Shown: positions 1 to 11,574, counted from the first letter of the stretch. The stretch: 64,000 bases of DNA from Mesocentrotus franciscanus (GCA_037976565.1 CP137675.1:1125323-1189322), one strand, 5' to 3'. Numbers and translations are program-made. Notes: a model not told the origin generated them from the sequence alone.

Positions 1-201
1 CACACCGGCAGTGATAGCGCGGTCTAGCGCGCGCTAGACCGCGCTATCTCTGCGGTGTGGAAGGTACAACGTCGTTTCGGTCCGCCCAACAGCGAGCCAC
101 GGCGAGCCAAAACGGCGTGCCACTGGACCACCTCTTGGGGGTGGTCCACGAGAGATAGCGATGTCTAGCGCGCGCTAGACCGCGCTATCTCTGCCGGTGT
201 G
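1..201. mobile_element. Palindrome-ended MITE
   Basis: CACACCGGCAG at 1-11 is repeated inverted as CTGCCGGTGTG at 191-201. The inverted repeat extends to about 50 bases with few mismatches. Each arm is itself a palindrome centred on CTAGCGCGCGCTAG, flanked by GATAGCGCGGT and its complement. The centre (about 121-150) is another small hairpin (GGACCACC/GGTGGTCC). The window edge may cut the element. Confidence 0.75.
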
Positions 202-397
202 AACCCGAGCTACGATAGCACGCCAGAAGTCATCGTTCGACACGCGGGGAATTTTATACTCATTCTATTAAAGTCACTCTTGTGTGGAAATATGCATCAA
301 CTTAACTACGGGTTCGTAATAGCGCGCGAAATCTTTGACCGCTCTGACCTCATGACATCACGCGTCATGGCAACAGGACCTCTCAAAAAAGGGGGTG

Positions 398-520
398 CTA
401 CGATATACCGCGCTATATCTCACTGCGGTGTGAATCCGGCGAATGCCAATGGGCGGACCGTGGGTCGCGCTACGATAGCGCGATCCACGGTCCGCCCACG
501 GTCCCCCCTTGCGGTGTGAA
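398..520. repeat. Diverged palindromic repeats of the same kind
   Basis: TGCGGTGTGAA ends occur at 423-433 and 510-520. A 21-base hairpin arm at 451-471 (GGGCGGACCGTGGGTCGCGCT less its last base) pairs with 477-497 at 20 of 21 positions. It looks like a fragmentary relative of the element at 1-201. Confidence 0.55.
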
Positions 521-664
521 CAGCCTCAAAAACAATGACCGGACTGAATCTGGACTAGGGTGAAGGGGGACTAGGGGTTGTCCCAATAACACAGTAGGGA
601 TCTTGTCGATATTAATATTTGCGATCGGGCGACTTCATATCTTTGGTCTATTTTGATTTAAAAG

Positions 665-998
665 AAAAAATTATCATTAAAAAAAAAAGTTAAATGTATT
701 GAATTTTGACAAAATCAGTGATTAATTTATAACTGGTTATGACAATGTTTCTATTAACGTACTTCTATTATTCCTCTTTGAAGAAGCTATTGACATATTA
801 TGTTCCCATTAATTCTGCATATTTGGAGATGTAAAAATTATCATTAAAAAAAGTTAAATGTATTGAATTTTGACAAAATCAGTGGTTAACTTATAACTGG
901 TAATGAAAATATTTCTATTAACGTACTTCTATTATTCCTCTTTGAAGAAGCTATTGACATAATTATGTTCCCAATTCTGCATATTTGGAGATGTAAAA
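665..998. repeat. Two-copy direct repeat, 167-bp period
   Basis: The block from TTATCATT at 671 recurs at 838 with the same internal words (AAGTTAAATGTATTGAATTT, CTTCTATTATTCCTCTTTG, GCATATTTGGAGATG). The copies differ by small substitutions and short indels. Confidence 0.85.
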
Positions 999-1198
999 CA
1001 GTGTATTTGACATTGAATTTAATCATTGTATTGATTTGCATTTGTTTCATTTCCACATGCACAATTAAAAATTATGAATATTCAGAATATGCATCTATTC
1101 ACTCAATAAAAATAAATGTAGTAAAGTGAGAAAAAAATGTAACAGTAAAATGATATATCACTAGATATAGCAGAAATCACGCACTGGGAGGGTACATA

Positions 1199-1270
1199 CA
1201 GAGGCGGATCCAGCCGGTGGCGAGGGGGGCGATTCGTAAGAAAATATTTAGCGGGCTGTGCCCCCTGAGA
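1199..1270. repeat. Fragment of the GGCGGATCCAG repeat family
   Basis: AGGCGGATCCAGCCGGTGG is shared with elements at 56301 and 58640, which have GCGGATCCAGCCGGCGG or a near copy. Only one end is recognisable here. The rest of 1000-2000 shows no supported gene or repeat. Confidence 0.45.
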
Positions 1271-2009
1271 TGCTGAAGAAAAATCGAATTTTCAAGCTCA
1301 ATTCGTGCGATTTGGCGTATAGTTTCCTAGTATCTCAGGTATCACTTGATTGTCAAAACCAGTCAGTACAAGACTAGGACAGCAGTTGGGATCACTTGCG
1401 TCGGGCTTCGATCAGCTTAAAACACCTTACATCAGGCCCGGGGAACGTTTTTCAAAGTGGGGGGGGGAGTGTAAATTGGCGTGGGGTCCAGGGGGCGGAG
1501 CCCCCGGAAATTCAGAGGTTTTAGCAGGCCAGGGGCGGCGGAGCGTCATTCATAGTGGGGGGAGCACCAACAATAAAGGGCGCTTTCCAGGACAAGGGGG
1601 CACCTATAAAGGGAAACCTCAAAGCGAAAATATACAACTTTTTAGACATTGGTATTAACCCCTACATTGTGAGTACATTATCAGGGATTATTTTAATGTT
1701 TGTTTCTCTCTTTACATGGTCCAAGATACTGTTTAGGAAATCATACATGTACTTAGCAGTTGATTGTGATGGTTAGAATATTTATTTGCGAGCGAACTAT
1801 CAGAGATTTGTGAGGTCGCAGTGCAACAAATTACATCTTATAAAGAGGAAAAAACAATCCTGATGGGGTTTTAAGCACAATCTAATCATGAAAGACTGAA
1901 AAGATCTTTAATAAGAAACATAATTATATCAATTTTAAATACGAGCGAGCGTAGCGAGCCAGATTTGGGTGAAATTAAAGAGAAACAAATGCTCTTAATC
2001 GCTTTAAAT

Positions 2010-2465
2010 TAGGAGCACTTTTTATGGGGAAAGGAAAAGGGGGCACATTTCCAAAAGGAAAAGGACACTTACTAGAAAAGAAAAAGAGCACATGTCAAAG
2101 TAAAAAGGGGAATTACCAGAGGTGAAAATGGGGCACTCATCACACTTAATAAGGGGCACTTATAATAACGGAAAAGTGAAATATCAGAAGGAAAATGGTG
2201 CTAATTAGAAAGGATAAGTTCAAGTTCAAGTTCATTTTATTCAAAACCACACAAAACATGGTATAATCTTTTACAACACAAAAGACTGACAATAGTACAT
2301 TAATCAATTTGATTACATCAAGGGGCCCGTGTCAAAATAAAAGGGGCAACTATCAGAGATGAAAAGGGGCACTTATTACAGAGTTAAAGGGGGCACCTCT
2401 CAAATATGAATAAGGGCACTCATCGGAGATTTTTTTAAAGGGGCACTTAATAGAAAAAAAAACAA
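2010..2465. repeat. Degenerate GGGGCAC interspersed tandem repeat
   Basis: Variants of AAAAGGGGCACTTATCAGAG recur roughly every 20-35 bases, with GGGGCAC, GGGCAC or GAGCAC cores and ATCAGAG/ACCAGAG tails. The array is interrupted at 2212-2330 by a LINE tail. The unit is too decayed to give a clean period. Confidence 0.6.
2212..2330 (-). mobile_element. LINE 3' tail fragment
   Basis: On the minus strand the sequence ends GAATAAAATGAACTTGAACT, a polyadenylation-like word followed by tandem ACTTGA, as at the 3' ends of several non-LTR elements. It interrupts the GGGGCAC repeat. Confidence 0.4.
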
Positions 2466-2539
2466 ATCTCACGCACAAATTATGCAAAAGCGGTGAGTAA
2501 TTGCGTCCCGCAGGACACAACAAAAATTCCCAGGTTAGT

Positions 2540-2592
2540 GTAAAGCGCTTAGAGACATCGTAGATGTATTAAGCGCCATACAAAAGCGGAAT
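2540..2592 (+). repeat. L2-like LINE/SINE tail relic
   Basis: AAAGCGCTTAGAGAC and TATTAAGCGCCATACAAA resemble L2/CR1-type 3' tails (compare 17176-17240). The region 2600-3820 shows no supported gene, only low-complexity T- and G-rich stretches. Confidence 0.4.
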
Positions 2593-3825
2593 GGAAGCTG
2601 GAGATGAATCGTTTTCGCATCGTACACTGATTATAATATTAATGATTTACACATCTATCCAATCTGTCCATAGGCTATAGTGTAACAGTAACGACTCATC
2701 TGTGACACTAAAACGAAATGCATGAGACTGATTTTGTTCCGTATAATTTGCATTTTTTTCTTCTTTTTTTTCAAGTGAACATATTTTATTTTTCTTCCAT
2801 TCAATTTGACAACATTATTTGACATCTGTTCAAACAATACGATTTGAAAAAGAAAATTTTTGGCCGACAGTTCGTCTTTTTTGCACCTCGTCCTGTACAA
2901 CTGAATGGAGTGTTTTTACCCAGATTCTGACGATAAAAGTGTGTAATTTTCTGAACGAATTAGGCTTTTAAGGACTGATTTTATGAATCCGCAAACTGCC
3001 GAACTCGGAAGCTTTGCCGACATTCTTGACGATGCCTCCGTGTTTTTACTTCTCGCATTTGCTATTTTTCGCGCTTTAATGTGGTGTCGCATTTTGCAGG
3101 AAAGTTTTTAGCCGGGGCCTTGCCCTTGGTTGGTTTCTTTCTATTTTTCTTTAACATACTTTTTTTCGAAAAAAAGAGGGGGGCAGCTCCCCGAGCCCCG
3201 CCGTAGCGCGGGCCTTGTACATTGTGTAACGGCATGATGATTTGACAGATGGACCTGAAGCTAACTGAGTTCTGACATACTTTTCAACGTTGTAACTTGT
3301 ACGCCCTAGTGTAGAGCGATCATCGGCATTTTGTTTTAATCTTATAGGCCTAAAACACGAATTAGGGCTAGTTCTGACCTGAGAACGACCCAAATCTCGG
3401 AGCATGGCTAGCTGAACCGCGGGGCCTTGGCCTATATACGGATAAGTGAGTGCCCTGGGTCCACTTCTAACTCATGTTTTTAGCCATTCTTTCTTCCCTT
3501 TCCCCCTTTTCCCTTTTCCTTTCCTTTCCTTTTTTTTTGCTTGCTTGTCACTCGTCAGGGGGCAGACTGCCCCCCCCCCCGTAGGTACGCTACTGGGTAG
3601 GCCCAACCTGTTGCTTAGTGCATTTGCTACACCACATTATGTGAGTTGATCGTCATTTAATGTGTATCTCCTTGATGACACAGAGGGGGGTGCAAATGCA
3701 AACGGAAATTGTCTACAAGGAATATCACAGAGACAATAAATCTGTAAGTGCACTGCAACCTGGGAACATGATTTCTTGCATTAGTTGAACTCTCGCGATA
3801 CATTCACTTTCGACACCGCACCGCT

Positions 3826-4012
3826 CAGGTAGGATGAATTCCTGCACAACTTTTGCGTTCGAAATCAGAATAGGAATAAATGTTAAAACGGCGTGCTCAG
3901 GATGAATTTCTGCGCAAATCTTGCGTTCGAAATCGGAATCGGAATAACTGTTCATACGGCGCGCTCAGGATAAATTCGTGCAATACTTTTGCGTTCGAAA
4001 TCAATTACTATA
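3826..4012. repeat. 68-bp tandem repeat, three units
   Basis: GATGAATT at 3833, GATGAATT at 3901 and GATAAATT at 3969 mark successive units, each containing TTGCGTTCGAAATC. The period is 68 bases in both intervals. The GATATC palindrome array follows directly. Confidence 0.8.
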
Positions 4013-4014
4013 AC

Positions 4015-4256
4015 AATTCTTGATATCAAGAAATCGAATTCTTGATATCAAGAAATCGAATTCTTGATATCAAAAAATCTCATTCTTGATATCAAGAATT
4101 ACCATTGGTTTACAACGTAAAATTATTTCTTGATATCAAGAATTCAATTCTTGATATCAAGAAATGAATTCATGATATCAAGAATTAATTTCTTGATATC
4201 AAGAAATGGTTTTCTGTTGTAAAGCAATGGTAATTCTTGATATCAAGAAATAGGAA
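4015..4256. repeat. Array of TTCTTGATATCAAGAA palindromes (nine copies)
   Basis: The perfect 16-base palindrome or a one- to two-base variant occurs about nine times with roughly 20-base spacing. The gaps ACCATTGGTTTACAAC and its complement make the whole array an inverted repeat. A related array lies inside the MITE at 31888-32192. Confidence 0.85.
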
Positions 4257-4275
4257 AAAATGTTAAAACGGCTTG

Positions 4276-4380
4276 CCATACGAACGAACAACAACATCGA
4301 CAAAAACAACGAATGCAACATTATCATCAAACTCAACAACAACAACAACAACAAGTGCAACAACATCAGCAGCAACATTT
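4276..4380. repeat. CAA-rich simple repeat
   Basis: ACAACAACATCGACAAAAAC, then GCAACATTATCATC and (CAA)n. The same non-simple words in the same order recur at 22852-22962, so the two loci share descent. Confidence 0.65.
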
Positions 4381-4744
4381 ACATTTCATTTTAATAATGA
4401 CCAACATCACCAGTCGGTACCAATCGGTTTGGCGGTCTAACTTAAGTGTTTAACCGGCATTCACATATGTCGGCAGAACGTTTTTCACAGAGGAAGATTT
4501 TGAATTGCCGAAAAGGGTACATTTTGAGAGGGAAAGTGTGCCCCCCAAAACATAATGATAGAAACGTATTTACAGACTTACCACCAACAAATTATGAACT
4601 TTCCCAACCTAAACCCTTCGGATTGTTGCATTATGTTCTGTTGTTCAAAGGGAGATTACACAGTCCTGTTCAGATTTTATTTACTTTCATTCAAATATTT
4701 TTAGTTTTCAGTGCTTTGATTGATAGTATCAAAATATAGATAGT

Positions 4745-5085
4745 GATCAGTGAAATGTTTGACCTTTGACCCTAATTTACAAACTAAGTAGTTACGATAA
4801 CTTTGGCATGATTTGACCATTTTTTTTTAAATACTCCTCTTATTCAGGTTTATTAGTGTGCCAAATTTCATGTCTATACAAAGCATTGTTTTAGAGAAAC
4901 CATGTACAGTATATTTGACCTTTAACCTTAAAATCTAAATAACATAATGACATTTGCATATTCTCGATTTTGTGTTATTATATGAAATATTTTTTCTTAC
5001 CTTTTTTATATCAACATGCAACGTTTCAAGTCAATTGCGACCAATATACCAAATACTTCACATAGACATTACACGTAAACGAAAA
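4745..5085. repeat. Dispersed repeat X, copy 1
   Basis: Shares GCATGATTTGACC, ATTAGTGTGCCAAATTTC, GAGAAACCATGTACAGTATA and TTGACCTTTGACCCT with 6745-7030, 8585-8870 and 12640-13050. No coding capacity is seen. Confidence 0.75.
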
Positions 5086-5410
5086 ATAGGATTCTCAAAT
5101 CACATTTTGTAGTCAAAATATCACCATGATCTCATTATCTGATTAAAAAATAAATGTCACAACCTGCGTAGAGAATTGTCTCAGCTACAACATATCCGAA
5201 GCTGGCATAAAATCGAGCAAAAATAATCGAGATATTGCTTACCGTAAACAAGACTGGAATATAGAATGAAGATTTCAGAAAAAGTCACCTCCCATAGAGA
5301 ATACACGCAAAATTAGGCATTTTATTACATTGTTTGTGATTGTATATGATAATATGTAATAATAGTCGAAGAAGATCATAAAATCAAATTTAAAACGACG
5401 GCAAAAAAAA

Positions 5411-5487
5411 AAAAATGACCCACCAGGAATCGAACGTGGGTCGCCGGAATGGGAGGCAAGTGCTATGACCACTATACCAAAATAATC
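5411..5487 (-). repeat. tRNA-like pol III box (SINE-type), copy 1
   Basis: On the minus strand, TTGGTATAGTGGTCATAGCA fits a tRNA A box and CGTTCGATTCC a B box, with a CTCCCAT anticodon-like loop. The 5' and 3' ends do not pair as an acceptor stem, so it is a tRNA-derived repeat and not a tRNA gene. Confidence 0.65.
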
Positions 5488-6700
5488 CCCATAGACATTA
5501 CACGTGAACGGAAAATGGAATTCTCAAATCCCACTTTGCAAGTGAAATATGAGCATGATCCCGGCATCTGATCGAAAAATAAAGGGCACACTTGTGATAG
5601 CTTATTGTCTCAGCTACAACATACTCGAAGCTCAGCGAAAACAAAACTGAAACGACGGAGATATTGCTCGCGAAAGACGGGAATGTAGAATCCAGTTTTG
5701 AAAAAAGTCATGTCCCATAGAGAATACACGCAAAATGTGAAAAATTGACATGCCTCCTTTAATCGCAAAAATACGCCATGATGCCTTTGTCAAAATGAAA
5801 AATTGTGAGACCTACATTTGTAGAAAATTGTCTCAGCTACAACATATCAAAATTTGGAAGGAAATCAATCAATATTTACAGAGATACAATTGATTTGCCA
5901 AAAATATGCTGACGTCATAATATGCAAATTGAAATTTTGAGTTCAGAGGCCATTATGATGCATCATGAGTTAATTGAGGGTCAAATGAGACCTGAAATCA
6001 TATCTCCGACTCATAATCTATCCAAATATGAAAAAAACTGGGATTTTCCATCCATTCTGAAGAGTTACAATGAATTTTGTATAGGCATGTTTTTGCCCAT
6101 ATATGCTATGTATTACAAGAGTTCGCGTGCACGGACATGTTTCTTGAACGGACGCTCATTGCGTTTTTACTGGTCAGAAAAAGGTGAACAAGGTATCAAA
6201 ATGCTTGGAAAAATGTGTCAAATATGATGACAGAAAAAATTCGGCGATTCTATGTTGCAAAATGCCAGTACGCGCGAAAGCGCGCGCATGCGCGTGCGCG
6301 TTTTTTGCGAAATGCTTAAAATGGCCTGAAACGTATCCAAAATGAATTTGAGACGATTTGGAGCATTTTGAAATTTTGCGCGCGCTAACGCGCGGACGTA
6401 CGCATGCGCGCGCGTTTTTTGACCTCAAATTGACCGGACAGATATTGACCTTGATCATGATAAATATGAATGAGAAACGACTTTTCGTTATGAAGATATG
6501 ATCATGGTAGATTTTCAGAAAATTTTACAAAATGACGCCTAGATGACGTCATCAGTCAAGGTCAAGGTTGAAAACGTTTTTTTGATTTTTCCATATGCCT
6601 ATATATATGTGTGCCAAATTTCAAGGCATTTGATTTAGCCTATTTCAAGTTATCGTGCTAACAAAAAAGTGATTGGAAATAAGAAAAATAAACTAGACAT
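5487..6700. repeat. Dispersed ~1.2-kb repeat Y, copy 1
   Basis: It begins CCCCATAGACATTACACGTG and ends GTGATTGGAAATAAG. It contains TGACGTCATAATATGCAAAT, a second TGACGTCAT near the end, and two GC-alternating tracts (about 6270-6305 and 6380-6415) in otherwise AT-rich sequence. The family is unrecognised. Short reading frames in it are broken by homopolymer differences between copies, so it is called noncoding. Confidence 0.8.
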
Positions 6701-6744
6701 GTAATACTTGTTAATAACTAGACATAATACTTGTTAATAACAAG

Positions 6745-7030
6745 TAAAGGTGGGCTGTTCCAAGTACATGCCTCACATGTTTAGTGACATACTAAGTAAT
6801 TAAGAAAACATTGGCATGATTTGACCTTATTTTTTTGAAATAATCCTCTTATTCAGGTCTATTAGTGTGCCAAATTTCTAGTCTATACGACGCATGGTTT
6901 TAGAGAAACCATGTACAGTATATTTGACCTTTGACCCTCAAATCTAAATATCAAAATGAAATATGCATTTTCTAGATTTTGTTTTTTATAAGAAATCATA
7001 TCTCCGACTCATACTGTATCCAACTATGGA
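6745..7030. repeat. Dispersed repeat X, copy 2
   Basis: Starts AGGTGGGCTGTTCCAAGTAC and matches copy 1 through GAGAAACCATGTACAGTATA. Confidence 0.75.
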
Positions 7031-7227
7031 TAAAAAATTAATACACGACAAGGACTCAGATTTCCCGTAAGGTTGTACTCAAACGATTGACATATTTCTC
7101 CCATAGATATAACACGCAAAATTAGGCATTTTATTACATTGTGATAGTATATGATAATATGTTATAATAGTCGAAGAAGATCATAAAATCAAATTCAAAA
7201 CGACGGCAAAAAAAAATTAAAAAAATT

Positions 7228-7297
7228 GACCCACCAGGAATCGAACTTGGGTCGCCGGAATGGGAGGCAAGTGCTATGACCACTATACCAAAATAAT
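7228..7297 (-). repeat. tRNA-like pol III box, copy 2
   Basis: Near-identical to 5411-5487. The B box reads AGTTCGATTCC. The preceding flank (CCCATAGATATAACACGCAA, about 7100) is shared with 15660-15800. Confidence 0.65.
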
Positions 7298-8510
7298 CCC
7301 CATAGACATTACACGTGAACGGAAAATGGAATTCTCAAATCCCACTTTGCAAGTGAAATATGAGCATGATCCCGGCATCTGATCGAAAAATAAAGGGCAC
7401 ATTTGTGATAGCTTATTGTCTCAGCTACAACATACTCGAAGCTCAGCGAAAACGAAACTAAAACGACGGAGATATTGCTCGCGAAAGACGGGAATGTAGA
7501 ATCCAGTTTTGAAAAAGTCATGTCCCATAGAGAATACACGCAAAATGTGAAAAATTGACATGCCTCCTTTAATCGCAAAAATACGCCATGATGCCTTTGT
7601 CAAAATGAAAAATCGTGGCAACTGCATTTGTAGAAAATTGTCTCAGCTAGAACATATCAAAATTTGGAAGAAAATCGATCAATATTTACAGAGATACAAT
7701 CAATTTTCCAAAAATATGCTGACGTCATAATATGCAAATTGAAATTTTGAGTTCGGAGGCCATTATGATGACGTCATGAGTTAATTGAGGATCAAATGAG
7801 ACATGAAATCATATCTCCGACTCATAATCTATCCAAATATGAAAAAAATTGGGAGTTCCTATCCATTCTGAAGAGTTACAATGAATTTTGTATAGGCATG
7901 TTTTTGCCCATATATGCTATGTATTACAAGAGCTCGCGCGCACGGACATGTTTCTTGAACGGACGCTCATTGCGTTATTACTGGTCAGAAAAAGGTGAAC
8001 AAGGTATCAAAATGCTTGGAAAAATGTGCCAAATATGATGACAGAGAAAATTTGGCGATTCTATGTTGCCAAATGCAAGTACGCGCAAAAACGCGCGCGC
8101 ATGCGCGTGTGCGCGTTTTTTGCGAAATGCTTAAATTGCCTGAAACGTATCCAAAATGAATTTGAGACGATTTGGAGCATTTTTAAATTTTGCGCGCGCG
8201 CTGACGCGCGTACGTACGCATGCGCGCGTTTTTTGACCTGAAATTGACCGGACGGATATTGACCTTGATCATGATAAATATGAATGAGAAAAGACTTTTC
8301 GTTATGAAGATATGATCATGAGTAGATTTTCAGAAAATTTTACAAAATGGCGCCTAGATGACGTCATCAGTCAAGGTTAGGGTTGAAAACCTTTTTTTGC
8401 TTTGTCCATATGCCAATACATATGTGTGCCAAATTTCAAGGCATTTGATTGAGCCATTTTCAAGTAATCGTGCTAACAAAAAAGTGATTGGAAATAAGAA
8501 AAATAAAGAA
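7297..8510. repeat. Dispersed ~1.2-kb repeat Y, copy 2
   Basis: A full copy very similar to 5487-6700, with TGACGTCA at about 7720, 7769 and 8360 and GC-alternating tracts at about 8070-8120 and 8190-8230. Confidence 0.8.
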
Positions 8511-8514
8511 AGAA

Positions 8515-8577
8515 TAAATATTTAAGGCAATTCTAACGAAAACATAAGGTGGTCTGTATTATATACAGCCCACCTGA
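8515..8577. repeat. Y-repeat tail with AGGTGG...CCACCT hairpin
   Basis: AAGGCAATTCTAACGAAAAC followed by AGGTGGTCTGTA/TACAGCCCACCT, a short hairpin. The same tail follows the Y copies at 12495-12613 (twice) and 17045-17172 (twice). Confidence 0.7.
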
Positions 8578-8584
8578 CAAGTAT

Positions 8585-8870
8585 AGGTGGGCTGTTCCAA
8601 GTGCATGCCACACATGTTTAGTGACATACTAAGTAGTTAAGATAACATTGGCATGATTTGACCTTATTTTTTGAAATAATCCTCTTATTCAGGTCTATTA
8701 GTGTGCCAAATTTCTAGTCTATACAATGCATAGTTTTAGAGAAACCATGTACAGTATAATGACCTTGGACCCTCAAATCTAAATATCAAAATGAAATATG
8801 CATTTTCTAGATTTTGTTTTTTTATGAGAAATCATATCTCCCACTCATACTCTATCCAACTATGAACTAG
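8585..8870. repeat. Dispersed repeat X, copy 3
   Basis: Matches 6745-7030 almost throughout, from AGGTGGGCTGTTCC to the ATATGCATTTTCTAGATTTT block. Confidence 0.75.
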
Positions 8871-9035
8871 ACTTGAATTCGTCACTTTGACGAATTAGGT
8901 GATACGTATGCTAATGATTTACATAATGAAGAATGCATTTTCACGATTTCATATTGTTATATAAAATGCTTCTACCATTATGATCTATCCATATGTCAAG
9001 TTTCTACTGTTTAGCCTTGATCATTATGGATGTAT
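8866..9035. repeat. Dispersed block Z, copy 1
   Basis: TTCGTCACTTTGACGAA, GTGATACGTATGCTAATG and TAGCCTTGATCATTA are shared with 14174-14335. Confidence 0.65.
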
Positions 9036-9756
9036 GGAAGATAGATTGAGACAATTTGACTATTGACCCTGGACAACAACCAGTTACACCTTTGACTCTA
9101 ATTGACATGAGGTATACAGGCATAGCATATGGTAACAATGAAGTAAACGAGGGAAAATGAAGGCAATGACAAACGAGAGAGAGAGAGCGACAGAATATGG
9201 CCGGGTTCAAATTAAGTTTTCTTTAAATTATTAGACCCAGTACTGAGGATCTTTTTATCTGCCATGTTTTTGTTATTTGACGGCTTTTGACGATACAAAG
9301 AAATGCCGTCTTTTGTCACCAAATATTGTTCAAATATAGCATTGTAGAGACGATGAACTCTAATGCAAAGTCGTAAGCCATGAGAATGTCAATTTCTATG
9401 TCGTTCTGCAAAATAATCCGAACAATAGAATCAACCAAGTGGAATCAACTGTTAAACGAATTTATCATGAGTTCTGAAATTTTAATTTGTTACTGCACGT
9501 CATAGTAGTATTAAGGAGCAGCAATGGCGAACAATTGTCGCTAAAATTCAGAAATTGTTGCTTAGATTGCTTTTCCACTAAAAATTAACATGAGACATCA
9601 AGCTACATAGAACTATGATCGACAAACATGATATTGTTTTGAAAACAGTCAGAAAACATTGCAGGTAGAATAAATAAGAGATAATGTGGTCATGTAAACA
9701 AGTGCATTATGTCCATGTTAGTCCCCTAGTACCGAAATCATGATTGTATTCTCCAC

Positions 9757-9965
9757 TTATTTCTCCTATATAATTTATTTCAATTTAAAATAGATATTCT
9801 AATGTTTCTTCTTTTGGCTTGATTATATTTCAGCAACGAATTGACAGTTTTGGTAGACATCTTGGATGTATCATAGCAATAAATTCTTGGCACATGACGT
9901 ATTGTGTATACAATAATTATGATAAGAAGAAGAAGCATACAAATAACTATAAGAATAATAACAAT
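9757..9965. repeat. Dispersed block W, copy 1, with an acceptor-like site
   Basis: Shared with 13906-14110. Both contain TTTCAG followed by CAACGAATTGA and an open frame QRI..FGRHLGCIIAIN. The rest of 9035-9757 holds nothing recognisable. Confidence 0.6.
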
Positions 9966-10115
9966 ATCAAATAATCACTATAATAATGATTATAATTACG
10001 ATATTTACTATAATAATAAATATAAAAATTATAATCATAATGATTATTATGATACTGCTGCTATTACTACTACTACTACTTCTACTACTACTTCCACTAC
10101 TACTATGAAGAAGTA
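9905..10115. repeat. AT-rich and TAC simple repeats
   Basis: Runs of ATAATAA/TATAATAA followed by (TAC)n and (TTC)n. Translation on either strand gives only low-complexity peptides. Confidence 0.8.
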
Positions 10116-10232
10116 AATGAAGAAGAAGGGGTAGGAAAAGAATCATTTCAGCGATATTAGTGATTATATTGTCAATGATTGAGGCATACACATACACATT
10201 ACATATTCCTATAAATTATTGATTTAAAAAAA

Positions 10233-10305
10233 ATTGACCCACCAGGAATCGAACGTGGGTCGCCGAAATGGGAGGCAAGTGCTATGACCACTATACCAAA
10301 ATAAT
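10233..10305 (-). repeat. tRNA-like pol III box, copy 3
   Basis: Same A- and B-box sequence as 5411-5487 (B box CGTTCGATTCC), again directly before a Y repeat. Confidence 0.65.
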
Positions 10306-11515
10306 CCACATAGACATTACACGTGAACGAAAAATGGAATTCTCAAATCCCACTTTGCAAGTGAAATATGAGCATGATCCCGGCATCTGATCGAAAAATA
10401 AAGGGCACAATTGTAATAGCTTATTGTCTCAGCTACAACATACTCGAAGCTCAGCGAAAACAAAACTAAAACAACGGAGATATTGCTCGCGAAAGACGGG
10501 AATGTAGAATCCAGTTTTGAAAAAAAGTCATGTCCCATAGAGAATACACGCAAAATGTGAAAAATTGACATGCCTCCTTTAATCGCAAAATTACGCCATG
10601 ATGCCTTTGTCAAAATGAAAAATTGTGCGAATGCATTTGTAGAAAATTGTCTCAGCTAGAACATATCAAAAATTGGGAGAAAAATGAACAACATTTACAG
10701 AGATACACTCGTTTTTCAATAAATATGCTGACGTCATAATATGCAAATTCGTATTTTGAGTTCCAAGGCCATTATGATGACGTCACGATGTACTTAACTG
10801 CCAAATGAGACATGAAATCATATTTCCGACTCATACTCTATCCAAATATGAAAAAAATTGGGAGTTCGATTCCATTCTGAAGAGTTACAATGAATTTTGT
10901 ATAGGCATGTTTTTGCCCATATATGCTATGTATTACAAGAGCTCGCGCGCACGGACATTTTCTTGAACGGACGCTCATTGCGTTATTACTGGTCAGAAAA
11001 AGGTGAACAAGGTATCAAAATGCTTGGAAAATATGCCAAATATGATGACAGAGAAAATTCGGCGATTCGATGTTGGAAAATGCCAGTACGCGCGAAAACG
11101 CGCGCGCATGCTCGTGTGCGCGTTTTTTTGAAAAATGCTTAAAATGGCCTAAAACGTATCTTAAATGAATTTGAGACGATTTGGAGCATTTAAAAAATTT
11201 GCGAGCGCGCTAACGCGCAGACGTACGCATGCGCGCGCGTTTTTTTGACCTGAAATTGACCAGACGGATATTGACCTTGATCATGATAAATATGAATGAA
11301 ACGGCTTTTCGTTATGAAGATATGATCATGAGTAGATTTTCAGAAAATTTTACAAAATGGCGCCTAGACGACGTCATCAGTCAAGGTCAAGGTTGAAAAC
11401 CTTACTGTGTTTTCTCCATACGCCTATACATATGTGTGCCAAATTTCAAGGCATTTGATCTAGCCATTTTCAAGTTATCTTGCTAACAAAAAAGTGATTG
11501 GAAATAAGAAAAATA
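10305..11515. repeat. Dispersed ~1.2-kb repeat Y, copy 3
   Basis: Full copy with TGACGTCA at about 10729 and 10779, a mutated third site (GACGACGTCAT at about 11368), and GC-alternating tracts at about 11090-11125 and 11200-11240. Confidence 0.8.
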
Positions 11516-11574
11516 AAGAATAACTAGATTTGTAATACTTGTTTAGAACAAGTATAGGTGGGCTGGTCCAACTA

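Noticed and set aside
5411..5487. Possible functional tRNA genes (four loci in 5411-15875, also 36225, 48842 and 52252)
   Set aside because: A and B boxes are present, but the 5' and 3' ends do not form an acceptor stem and the loci lie in dispersed repeats, so they are tRNA-derived repeats.
7309..8038. Open frames shared between repeat-Y copies on both strands (for example 7309-7578, 7796-8038, 10317-10613)
   Set aside because: They recur because the DNA repeats. A-runs of different length shift the frames between copies, and the peptides match no family I know.
9904..10197. Asn/Tyr/Ile/Ser-rich open frames on both strands
   Set aside because: Translation of AT-rich and TAC simple repeats.
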